Shown here one piece after another: positions 1-6,675 of a stretch of DNA of 14,441 nt (the stretch's first letter is position 1; each line of letters opens with the position of its first letter). A program made the translations under genes and the position numbers. The notes beneath the pieces are model-generated. The model was not told the origin of the DNA and did not search any database. It worked only from the letters and a program-made list of their open reading frames with translations. The DNA comes from CAYLWN01 sp964387625 (lineage in GTDB: Bacteria > Patescibacteriota > Microgenomatia > UBA10105). The stretch spans positions 1 through 14,441 of the forward strand of contig CAYLWN010000023.1 of the NCBI GenBank assembly GCA_964387625.1. The letters run 5' to 3'.

Positions 1-41
1 ACTAGTTCAGGATGACAATTTTTATTATTTTAAAAATTAAT

Positions 42-929
42 ATGAAAAAAATTATCACTTTTTCTTATGTTTTCCGCAAAAGCTTATTTTCATTGAGCTA
101 TTATAAAGACGTAGTCAAAAGCAGGTTTAAATTTTCTTTGAAATATTTTCTGATTTTTTGTTTATTAACCGGCTTTCTATCATTACTTTCAATCTCTTTA
201 TCTGTCATTCCTGAAGTGAATGTTTTTATAACCAGATTTAAAAACAATGCTTATACTTTATATCCGTCTGATTTGATTATCACTGTCAAAAACGGACAAC
301 TGACGACCAATGTCACAGAGCCTTTCCGTGTCCCAATTCCGTATGCTTTGTTCACCCAAAATCCTCCTGCCATCTCTGATCAAAAACAAATTTATTTGGT
401 AACTATTGATACCAAAGCCAGTCCGCAGGATTTTACCAAAAGTCAATCACTTATGTTGATTACCAAAGATAAATATGTAATTGCGTCTGATAATCTAAAT
501 GGTGTAAGAGAAGAATCTCTAAAAAATCTAGGAGATTTGGTCATTGATAAAAAATTTATTGATCAAAAATTAAATTCAATCATGCCTGTACTTAATTATG
601 CAAGTCTTATTTTAATGGCCATTTTAGCATTAGTGTTTCTTATACTTATGCCTGTTGTAAGACTTATGTCTTTGTTTGTTTACAGCTTGATTTTGCTCAT
701 TCCGGCAAGAATGATGGGACTCACCCTTAACTTTGCAAAAATTTATCAGATCGGTTTACATGCTTTAACTTTACCGCTTATATTGCAAATGACTTTATTG
801 GCATTTGGGGTTTATCCGGCAATTCCTTTTTTTGGCTCAATTGTTTTTCTTTTGTACAACTTGGTGATTTTAGCTGAGTTAAATAAAACAAATAATCTAA
901 AATTCATAAAAAACACATCCGAAAATTAA
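42..929 (+). CDS. DUF1189-type integral membrane protein
   Basis: Function unknown. The protein (295 residues from the ATG at 42) has an N-terminal cytoplasmic stretch, a strong membrane segment near residues 35-57, a soluble extracytoplasmic region of about 120 residues, then three or four closely packed membrane segments from about 185 to 275. This layout, together with the 'IDT...LLITKDKYVI' stretch in the soluble part, matches what I know of the DUF1189 family. An in-frame ATG at 12 would add ten residues, but it lies inside TCAGGATGACAA, which resembles the end of a dispersed repeat seen elsewhere here, so I prefer 42. Neither start has a Shine-Dalgarno site. The gene ends before a palindromic gap. 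The family call is from memory of its pattern; no function should be read into it. Confidence 0.7.
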   Translation: MKKIITFSYVFRKSLFSLSYYKDVVKSRFKFSLKYFLIFCLLTGFLSLLSISLSVIPEVNVFITRFKNNAYTLYPSDLIITVKNGQLTTNVTEPFRVPIPYALFTQNPPAISDQKQIYLVTIDTKASPQDFTKSQSLMLITKDKYVIASDNLNGVREESLKNLGDLVIDKKFIDQKLNSIMPVLNYASLILMAILALVFLILMPVVRLMSLFVYSLILLIPARMMGLTLNFAKIYQIGLHALTLPLILQMTLLAFGVYPAIPFFGSIVFLLYNLVILAELNKTNNLKFIKNTSEN

Positions 930-945
930 AATATTGGCTGAGCTT

Positions 946-1027
946 GCCTGTCTGCCGGCAGGCAGGTCGAAGCCTTATAGTCTGAAAATCCTTCGACTCA
1001 TCCCGAAGTACATCGGACTCGCTCAGG
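946..1027. repeat. Compound palindromic intergenic element
   Basis: This fills most of the gap between two co-directional genes. A 20-bp near-perfect GC-rich palindrome (947-966, CCTGTCTGC|CGGCAGGCAGG type, one T/G mismatch) is followed by GTCGAAG (966-972), which is inverted as CTTCGAC (991-997). Next comes CCTTCGACTC, an imperfect CCGA/TCGG hairpin core (1003-1016) and GGACTCGCTCAGGA. The outer halves, CCTTCGACT and CGCTCAGGA, recur fused together inside the gene at 10416-12647. In RNA it would fold strongly and could end transcription of the upstream gene, but no U-tract follows directly. Confidence 0.75.
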
Positions 1028-1046
1028 AAATAAAAAATAAAAATTC

Positions 1047-1796
1047 ATGATAAATAATATTCTGGCATTAATTAGTTCTTTGATTTTAAGCTTAATAAGC
1101 GGAATTTCCGGCATTAAACAAAACTCAAATATAACATTTCCTTCTCCCGTATCTTCAAATCAACCAATTATTCAAAATATACAAATTATAAATTTCTCTG
1201 ATAAATCCTATTCATTGTATTGGCAAAAAATTGAATCTTCAAAAATTAAATTAATTCCAAATTTTTCCGAAAAACTAACCAGTCAAAAAATTATCCAGAA
1301 TAATCATTGTAATTATGGTGCCAATGCCGGCTTTTATACAACTAATAATTCTCCTTTAGGATTATTTTTTGCTAATGGAAAATATATAAATTCAGAGATT
1401 CATAAATCCAATTTTATAAATGGCTATTTGTACAAATTAACCAATCAACAAATTGATATCGGAAATACTTTGCCTAACCAGGAGTTGGAATTTGCTTTTC
1501 AATCAGGACCATTATTTACCCCCCAAACAAAATTAAAAATCATTGATGACAAACCAGCCAGAAGAATTTTAATTGGGAAAAACGCTAACGATTTATATTT
1601 ATTGGCTATTACTACAGCTAATAATCCTCTTGACGGACCGCTTTTAGCTGATGTGCCACTTATACTTACCAATTCAAATATTAAATTTAATCAAATAATC
1701 AATCTGGACGGCGGCGCAGCTTCTGCATATCATGCTGAAGAAGTAAATTTAAGTGAACTTGCACCCATAGGCAGTTTTTTATGCGGTGTTAAATAA
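1047..1796 (+). CDS. Secreted phosphodiester glycosidase family protein (NAGPA domain)
   Basis: Likely a secreted or membrane-tethered hydrolase of the NAGPA/DUF2233 fold, which in other organisms cleaves GlcNAc-phosphodiester-type links or acts in exopolysaccharide and spore-wall metabolism. The 249-residue product starts with a hydrophobic segment (about 4-22) that looks like a signal or anchor. The family hallmarks appear in order: GANAGFY (91-97), the QSGP motif (152-155), ARR (171-173) and the C-terminal NLDGGAASA (219-227). There is no lipobox cysteine. The start ATG has only a distant AGGA about 20 nt upstream. The stop TAA directly abuts the stop of the opposite-strand PAP2 gene, with no base between. 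The substrate cannot be told from sequence; envelope glycans are a plausible target given the neighbours. Confidence 0.85.
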   Translation: MINNILALISSLILSLISGISGIKQNSNITFPSPVSSNQPIIQNIQIINFSDKSYSLYWQKIESSKIKLIPNFSEKLTSQKIIQNNHCNYGANAGFYTTNNSPLGLFFANGKYINSEIHKSNFINGYLYKLTNQQIDIGNTLPNQELEFAFQSGPLFTPQTKLKIIDDKPARRILIGKNANDLYLLAITTANNPLDGPLLADVPLILTNSNIKFNQIINLDGGAASAYHAEEVNLSELAPIGSFLCGVK

Positions 1797-2402
1797 TTAA
1801 TACGCATTTTTCGGAAAAACCAAATCAATTAATTTCCAGGCAACAAATCCCATCAATAGTCCAATAAATCCGCCCAAGATAACATCTATCGGATAATGTT
1901 TTCCCAAATAAATCCGGGAAACAGCCGTAAGCAAAGCAATTAAATAGAATATTTTGAAATTTCCGGTATATTTATTAAATTTACTTTTTTTGGCTTTTAA
2001 AATTGCTTGTTGCGTCAAAATATAGGCACCGGCAAACGCAATTGCAGCGTGTCCTGAAGGAAATGCATAATCATTGTTCCAAAAAATTACTGCCGGTTTT
2101 TCCTGGATAATAGTTACTTTTCCCCCGTAAGCTAAATCCGGTCGGGGCCGTTTGATCAAAGGCTTCAAAATTCCTGAACTTAATAAACCTGCCAAACCCA
2201 AGGCTAAAAATAATCTGATGATAAATAATTTATCTTTTTTCTCCTCAAATAAAATCATTATTATCCCAATTACTATCCAGGTGACAACAGGATAAAATGA
2301 AAAAAATAAGAAGAATTTATCCAGCAAAAAATTATGAGGTAAATTATTTAAATAAAGAAAAACTGATTCATCTAATTGTTTTACAAGTTGTAATAGATCC
2401 AT
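1797..2402 (-). CDS. PAP2 family phosphatase, canonical catalytic motifs
   Basis: Integral membrane phosphatase of the PAP2 superfamily, which removes phosphate from lipid pyrophosphates or phospholipid phosphates at the outer face of the membrane. Undecaprenyl-pyrophosphate recycling (BcrC/PgpB type) is the likeliest role in a walled bacterium. All three catalytic signatures are intact: K80-X6-R87-P88, PSGH at 115-118 (His118 assists phosphate transfer) and S162-R163-X5-H169-X3-D173 (His169 nucleophile, Asp173 relay). About six membrane segments are visible, and the length (201) is normal. It lies 28 bp downstream of the small Ser/Pro-tailed protein gene on the same strand, so the two are probably co-transcribed. 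Its stop codon directly abuts that of the convergent NAGPA gene. The exact substrate is inferred. Confidence 0.9.
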   Translation of the reverse strand: MDLLQLVKQLDESVFLYLNNLPHNFLLDKFFLFFSFYPVVTWIVIGIIMILFEEKKDKLFIIRLFLALGLAGLLSSGILKPLIKRPRPDLAYGGKVTIIQEKPAVIFWNNDYAFPSGHAAIAFAGAYILTQQAILKAKKSKFNKYTGNFKIFYLIALLTAVSRIYLGKHYPIDVILGGFIGLLMGFVAWKLIDLVFPKNAY

Positions 2403-2430
2403 AAAAATATCTTACAGGAATTTTACTTGC

Positions 2431-2736
2431 TTATCGAGGGGTAGCAGATGGAGATGCAGAACTTGAAGCTTTTGGCGTGCTTTTGGGCGTTGCTTTGGGA
2501 GATGATTTGGGTGTAGCCGATACTGATACCGATGGTTGAGCTGAAACAGAAGCACTTGCCTCAGGCGATACAAAAATAACTCTGACTGAATTAGAATCTT
2601 CTGCCAAAGGAGAAACTAGTTTTGGTTTTTGTAAAAGAGATGCACCCAAAACCAAAACTAATAAAATAACAATTAAAATAATTGTTACCACCAGCATTTT
2701 ATGTCCTTTTTGGGGAACCCCAAAATCAGCATCCAT
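2431..2736 (-). CDS. Small one-pass membrane protein with Ser/Thr/Pro/Lys tail
   Basis: I do not recognise a family. The product (101 residues) has a short N-terminus, one strong membrane segment (about 14-34) and an extracytoplasmic tail rich in Ser, Ala, Pro and Val. Residues 74-89 carry (A/S)(T/S)PK-like repeats with regularly spaced lysines, and the protein ends in an Ala/Ser/Pro run. Such tails often span or bind the cell wall. An internal ATG at residue 14 would give a protein starting at the membrane segment and cannot be excluded. No Shine-Dalgarno site is seen, but two TATAAT hexamers lie close upstream. It precedes the PAP2 gene by 28 bp. The protein encoded divergently at 2858 has a similar anchor-plus-Ser/Thr/Pro linker design, which suggests a pair of surface proteins (inference). 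Confidence 0.7.
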   Translation of the reverse strand: MDADFGVPQKGHKMLVVTIILIVILLVLVLGASLLQKPKLVSPLAEDSNSVRVIFVSPEASASVSAQPSVSVSATPKSSPKATPKSTPKASSSASPSATPR

Positions 2737-2746
2737 ATTATTTATG

Positions 2747-2765
2747 ATTATACACTATTATATCA
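2747..2765 (-). promoter_or_regulatory. Tandem -10 elements upstream of the 2431-2736 gene
   Basis: On the minus strand, TATAAT occurs twice, at 2757-2762 and 2747-2752, ten bases apart. The upstream copy is preceded by TGA, giving the extended -10 TGATATAAT, the same nonamer found at 10401-10409. No convincing -35 is seen. Initiation from the upstream copy would leave a leader of roughly 13 nt; from the downstream copy, only a few bases. Confidence 0.4.
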
Positions 2766-2797
2766 ATTTAAACCCCGGTTAAGCTAATACATGCAAT

Positions 2798-2846
2798 TTG
2801 CAATTAACTGCCCAAAAAAGATACAATTAATATTCAGGGTCAAAGG
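2798..2846 (+). promoter_or_regulatory. Promoter and ribosome binding site for the eight-cysteine protein
   Basis: TTGCAA (2798-2803) and TACAAT (2822-2827) are separated by 18 bases and look like -35 and -10 hexamers with two and one mismatches. AAAGG (2842-2846) ends 11 bases before the ATG at 2858. It is the only reasonable Shine-Dalgarno candidate I found for any gene in this window. Confidence 0.4.
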
Positions 2847-2857
2847 TTTTTGAAAAA

Positions 2858-3277
2858 ATGAAAAATAAAACCGGCAGTTTATCTACATATATTATTTTAT
2901 TAGTGCTGATTTTTGTAACAGCTGTTTTTTATTTAATCAGTGCAACTGTCAAAAATTCTTATTTAGGAAAATACCCTCAACCAGTTGTTTCCTCAACCCC
3001 AAACCCATCTCCATCTGCAATTTTCAACGCTACTCCAAAAACATCTACTAATTCAGGTAAATTATCAACTAATTGTAAAATTGCCGGTTGCAGCGGACAA
3101 TTTTGTATATCCAATGACAGTGAACCGGAATTTTCAACTTGCGAATACAGGGAAGAATATACTTGTTTAAAATATTCTGTTTGTGAAAAACAGGCTTCAG
3201 GCATATGCGGTTTTACCCCGACTGATGATTATTTATCCTGTTTAAATAATATTGGAAATCAACCGATAGGTTTTTAA
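2858..3277 (+). CDS. Membrane-anchored protein with an eight-cysteine domain
   Basis: The product is 139 residues: an N-terminal membrane anchor (about 10-30), a Ser/Thr/Pro-rich linker (about 40-66), then a compact domain with exactly eight cysteines at 73, 78, 83, 95, 103, 109, 117 and 128. The pattern C-x4-GCSGQxC, 'STCEYR.EYTC' and 'GxCGFTPT' resembles what is annotated as the eight-cysteine-cluster domain in secreted bacterial proteins; that name is from memory. The cysteines are probably paired as disulfides or bind metal outside the cell. The role is unknown. The gene stands alone between divergent and convergent neighbours, with its own promoter-like sequence. The 84-bp gap to the topA stop holds nothing I can name with confidence. 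Confidence 0.75.
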   Translation: MKNKTGSLSTYIILLVLIFVTAVFYLISATVKNSYLGKYPQPVVSSTPNPSPSAIFNATPKTSTNSGKLSTNCKIAGCSGQFCISNDSEPEFSTCEYREEYTCLKYSVCEKQASGICGFTPTDDYLSCLNNIGNQPIGF

Positions 3278-3361
3278 AAAAACTAATAAATATTGCATTC
3301 ATTCAACTCTAATTAACCTTTGGTTTAACGATAAACGTTGGAAATAAAATCTTCTATTTGA

Positions 3362-5413
3362 TTATTTGTTTATTAGATTATTACCTACTGGCTTTACCCA
3401 CGAGGCATATTTACATTCCGGATAACGTGAGCATCCGTAAAACACCCGCTTGCTTTTGGTTTTTCTGATAACTACATCTCCAGTTTTACATTCTGGACAT
3501 TTGATATCCAATTTTTCCAGAAAATTTTTGGTATATTTACACTCTGGAAATCTACTGCAGGCATAAAATTTTCCAAATCTACCTTCTTTGATAATTTCAT
3601 CCCCAACTTTACACTCAGGACATTTATTACCGGTTTTTTTATCTTCAACAATGATTGTTTCAACTGTGTCTTCTATAAGTGTCAGTTTTTCTTTAAAAGG
3701 CACATAAAATTCTTTGATTACTGTTGTCCAATCTCTTGTACCTTCGGCTATTTCATCCAATTCCCCTTCCATTTTGGCTGTAAAAGGCAAATCAAAAAGA
3801 GAGGGAAAATGTTCAATCAAAAAATCATTAACCAAAATACCCAAAGGCGTTGGCGTAAAATACCTACTTCTTTTACCGTCAGTTAAATTTTCTTTAGTGA
3901 CATATAATCTTTCCTGAATGGTAGAAATTGTCGGCGCATACGTTGATGGCCTACCAATCCCGTCTTCTTCCAATGCTTTGATGAGCGAAGCTTCACTATA
4001 ACGCGGAGGTGGTTGAGTGAATTTTTGCATTTGATTAGCTGATTGCAAATCTAAAGTTTGGCCAACCATTACATTTGGTATTACCTGTGTTTCACTATTA
4101 AATCCGGTAACTTTCAAAAATCCGTCGAATTTGATAACTGAACCTTGAGTTTCAAATAAATAATTATTGAGAGATTTTATTCTCACAGTTGTTGAATCAA
4201 AAATAGCATCACTCATTTGACTCGCAATTGCCCTTTTCCATATCAAATCATAAAGTTTTTCATTATCCAGGAACAAATTCTCGCTTGATTGCGCATCTAT
4301 TTTGTGATTTATATTTGTAGGTCTTATTGCTTCATGAGCTTCCTGTGCAACTTTTGATTTTGTGGCATATGTCCGGTAATGAACATATTTTTTGCCAAAA
4401 TTTTTTTCAATAAAAGTTTTTGCAGCTGACAAAAACTTGGTTGATAAATTTACCGAATCAGTACGGTGATAAGTGATCAATCCGTCTTCATATAAACTTT
4501 GAGCAATTCTCATAGTGCGTTTTGAAGTAAATCCAAAACGCCGGGCTGCTTCAATTTGCAGCGCAGATGTGATAAAAGGCGGAGCCGGTGATCTTTTGAT
4601 TTCCTTTTTATCTACGACAGATACAATGAACGGCGCTTGCAAGTCTTTAATAATTGCCTTTGCTTGTAATTCTTTTATTATTGAGGTTTTGGTAAAGGTA
4701 TAACTACCATCAAACAATTTCAGGACGTGTTTAGATTCATAATCAACATCGTCTTTGGAAATTAACTTCGCGTTTATTGAATTATTTGATGATTTAAACA
4801 CCCCCTCAATCACCCAATATTCGTTTTTAGCAAATTTGGTAATTTCTCTTTCCCGTTCAACTGTCAGTCTCACTGCCACAGACTGAACCCGTCCGGCAGA
4901 TAACCAACTGCGGGATAATTTTTTCCATAACAGAGGAGATAATTGATAACCTACTAATCTATCAAGCACCCGTCTTGCTTGTTGAGAATTTACCAGAGGA
5001 AAATTTATTGTCCCAGGATTCTTTAAAGCCAGGGAAATTGCTTCTTGAGTAATTTCATGAAAACTAATACGTAAAAATCTGTCATTTGAAAATTCTTCAT
5101 CTTTGATTCTGGAACCCTTTTGCGACAAAATTACTGCCATGTGATAAGCAATGGCTTCTCCTTCCCGGTCAGGATCTGTGGCTAATATAACTTTATCCTT
5201 GGATTTAACCATTGCCCGTAACTCTTTCACCCGTTTGGATTTATCCCTGGCTATCACATATTTAGGCAAAAAGTTATTTTCAACATCGACTCCGAGTTCG
5301 CTTTTTGGTAAATCACGTAAGTGTCCAAAGGTAGCCTCAATACGGTATTTATTACCCAGAAACCGGCTTAAAGTTCTGGCTTTTGTCGGTGATTCTACAA
5401 TTATAAGTTGCAT
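3362..5413 (-). CDS. topA: DNA topoisomerase I (type IA)
   Basis: Relaxes negatively supercoiled DNA by transient single-strand cleavage through a 5'-phosphotyrosyl link. The 683-residue length fits the shorter Gram-positive type. The Toprim domain starts at residue 1 (IIVESPTKA at 4-12, the metal-binding acidic motif DPDREGE at 80-86). SAGRVQS is at 172-178, PAPPFITSALQIEA-type segment at 276-289, and the catalytic tyrosine is Y315 in ITYHRTDS. RPSTYAPT lies in the C-terminal half of the core. Two C-terminal zinc ribbons follow, with cysteines at 598/601/619/625 and 639/642/661/667. The leftward order dprA then topA is common in bacteria. There is no Shine-Dalgarno site; the last 33 bases before the ATG are four 7-bp repeat units plus AAATT, a leader shared with def. 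Nothing is missing from the enzyme. Confidence 0.97.
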   Translation of the reverse strand: MQLIIVESPTKARTLSRFLGNKYRIEATFGHLRDLPKSELGVDVENNFLPKYVIARDKSKRVKELRAMVKSKDKVILATDPDREGEAIAYHMAVILSQKGSRIKDEEFSNDRFLRISFHEITQEAISLALKNPGTINFPLVNSQQARRVLDRLVGYQLSPLLWKKLSRSWLSAGRVQSVAVRLTVEREREITKFAKNEYWVIEGVFKSSNNSINAKLISKDDVDYESKHVLKLFDGSYTFTKTSIIKELQAKAIIKDLQAPFIVSVVDKKEIKRSPAPPFITSALQIEAARRFGFTSKRTMRIAQSLYEDGLITYHRTDSVNLSTKFLSAAKTFIEKNFGKKYVHYRTYATKSKVAQEAHEAIRPTNINHKIDAQSSENLFLDNEKLYDLIWKRAIASQMSDAIFDSTTVRIKSLNNYLFETQGSVIKFDGFLKVTGFNSETQVIPNVMVGQTLDLQSANQMQKFTQPPPRYSEASLIKALEEDGIGRPSTYAPTISTIQERLYVTKENLTDGKRSRYFTPTPLGILVNDFLIEHFPSLFDLPFTAKMEGELDEIAEGTRDWTTVIKEFYVPFKEKLTLIEDTVETIIVEDKKTGNKCPECKVGDEIIKEGRFGKFYACSRFPECKYTKNFLEKLDIKCPECKTGDVVIRKTKSKRVFYGCSRYPECKYASWVKPVGNNLINK

Positions 5414-5418
5414 AATTT

Positions 5419-5487
5419 AGTTAGCAGTTCATAGTTCATGGTTCACAGTAAAAACTTCTGCGAACTACTAACTACCAACTGTAAACT
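5419..5487. repeat. Inverted 7-bp tandem repeat array between topA and dprA
   Basis: On the plus strand, four 7-bp units AGTTAGC, AGTTCAT, AGTTCAT, GGTTCAC (5419-5446) are followed by a 13-base spacer (5447-5459) and then four units of opposite polarity: GCGAACT, ACTAACT, ACCAACT, GTAAACT (5460-5487). The core AGTT/AACT is nearly constant while three positions vary. Paired inside-out, 20 of 28 arm positions are complementary. The array fills the gap: it overlaps the dprA stop codon (5486-5488) by two bases and ends five bases before the topA ATG. I do not know a named element with this form. Confidence 0.85.
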
Positions 5488-6565
5488 ACTTCAATCCATA
5501 CTTTCCGTTTCCCAAGTTTCGGATTATACCATTTAATTCCAATAATGTAAGAATAGAGCCTAAATTTGCTGACGAAATTTTACCCAATCTGGCTATCTCA
5601 TCAAAGTGTAACTCACCTGTATTAAGAAGTTCAACTATGTGTTGCTCCTCGTTGTTTAAATTTTTATTATTATTATTTAATGACATCTGCTTTTGTGGTA
5701 CATTCAATTCTTCTAAAATGTCTTTAACGCAGGTTGTGGCTTTGGCTCCTTGTTTAATCAAATTAGTCGGACCAACTGATAAATAACTGGTAATTGGACC
5801 GGGGATGGCAAATACTTCTCTGCCTTGATCAAGCGCCAATCTCGCAGTTATCAGTGATCCTGAATCCTGAGCTCCTTCGGTAACCACAACTCCTTGAGAA
5901 AGACCGGAAATGATTCTGTTACGTGCTGGAAATAGTCCTTTTAATACCGTGTGTTGGGGAGGAACTTCTGATATAACAGCGCCGCCTGAATTAATAATAT
6001 CCTGATACAACTGTTTGTGTTCCGGAGGATAAATAATATCCACCCCACATCCTAAAACTGCAATAGTAATCACCCCGCACTCCAAAGCGGTTCTATGAGC
6101 AATTGCATCTACACCTCGGGCTAATCCTGATACAATTACAAAGTCCTGCAAACAAAGGTCTCGGGTAATTGAAGCAGTTATTTGTTTTCCATAAGAAGTT
6201 GGCTTTCTGGTTCCCACTACTCCAATAATTTTTTTGTAAGCATTTTCTAATTTTCCATTAACATACAATGCAATCGGGGGATCAGGAATTTCCAATAATT
6301 TTTTGGGGAATCCTTTATCAATCCGGGTAATGATATTTATTTCGTCCTGTAATAATTTTTGAATATAATCGTAAGCTTGAAAAGTATTTCTAAAATCCAA
6401 TAATTTAGCAGTTAATTTTTCACCTAAATTAATACGTAATAGTGTTTGTTTATCTGCAACCCAAGCTTTTTGCGCACTGCCAAAATATTCTATCAGCATT
6501 TTAAATCTTAAAGGCCCGATTCCCGGAAATGCTGAAAAACCAATATATGCGTCACGGTCAGTCAT
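5486..6565 (-). CDS. dprA: DNA processing protein DprA (Smf)
   Basis: Binds incoming single-stranded DNA and loads RecA during natural transformation; also kept in many bacteria without known competence. Of 359 residues, the N-terminus has a helix-hairpin-helix-like stretch (FPGIGPLRFK, about 13-22). The Rossmann-type DprA core runs from about 110 to 300, with GVVGTRKPTSYG, VSGLARGVDAIAH, AVLGCGVDIIYPP, FPARNRIISGLS and EGAQDSGSLITA-type motifs. A C-terminal winged helix (about 305-359) follows. The linker between them is Asn-rich, encoded by a short ATT repeat. The stop is TAG, embedded in the 7-bp array. The start ATG has no Shine-Dalgarno site and lies 11 bases from an 8-bp repeat array. 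A role in DNA uptake is plausible for a CPR cell but is not shown by the sequence. Confidence 0.95.
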   Translation of the reverse strand: MTDRDAYIGFSAFPGIGPLRFKMLIEYFGSAQKAWVADKQTLLRINLGEKLTAKLLDFRNTFQAYDYIQKLLQDEINIITRIDKGFPKKLLEIPDPPIALYVNGKLENAYKKIIGVVGTRKPTSYGKQITASITRDLCLQDFVIVSGLARGVDAIAHRTALECGVITIAVLGCGVDIIYPPEHKQLYQDIINSGGAVISEVPPQHTVLKGLFPARNRIISGLSQGVVVTEGAQDSGSLITARLALDQGREVFAIPGPITSYLSVGPTNLIKQGAKATTCVKDILEELNVPQKQMSLNNNNKNLNNEEQHIVELLNTGELHFDEIARLGKISSANLGSILTLLELNGIIRNLGNGKYGLK

Positions 6566-6576
6566 AGTTTAGTACA

Positions 6577-6674
6577 AAGACGGTAAGACAGTAAGACTTA
6601 AGAAAAATTAAACGTCTTAAATTTATTTTATTTTCATCTTCCCATCTTCTTGTCTTATTATCTTATCATCTCAT
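6577..6674. repeat. Inverted 8-bp tandem repeat array between dprA and the PBP2 gene
   Basis: On the plus strand, AAGAC recurs with exact period 8 (6577, 6585, 6593) within units of form AAGACNNT/A. After an AT-rich spacer come five 8-bp units of opposite polarity: CATCTTCC, CATCTTCT, TGTCTTAT, TATCTTAT, CATCTCAT (6635-6674). The conserved core is AAGA/TCTT and the other positions vary. The array ends one base short of the PBP2 stop codon (6676-6678) and begins 11 bases from the dprA ATG, so it occupies almost the whole 110-bp gap. Confidence 0.75.
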
Positions 6675-6675
6675 T

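Noticed and set aside
12..41. Start at the ATG at 12 for the DUF1189 protein
   Set aside because: The codon lies in TCAGGATGACAA, which resembles a dispersed-repeat end, and the ten added residues are not needed by the family.
3278..3361. Terminator between the convergent eight-cysteine and topA genes
   Set aside because: Only a 4-bp AACG/CGTT stem is visible, with no GC-rich hairpin or T-run.
5151..5420. Plus-strand 89-codon frame antisense to the topA start
   Set aside because: A shadow of the conserved topA Toprim region with no recognisable domain or start signal.
5419..5487. Possible CRISPR-like array
   Set aside because: Units are 7 bp with no spacers of CRISPR length, the arms are inverted, and no cas genes are present.
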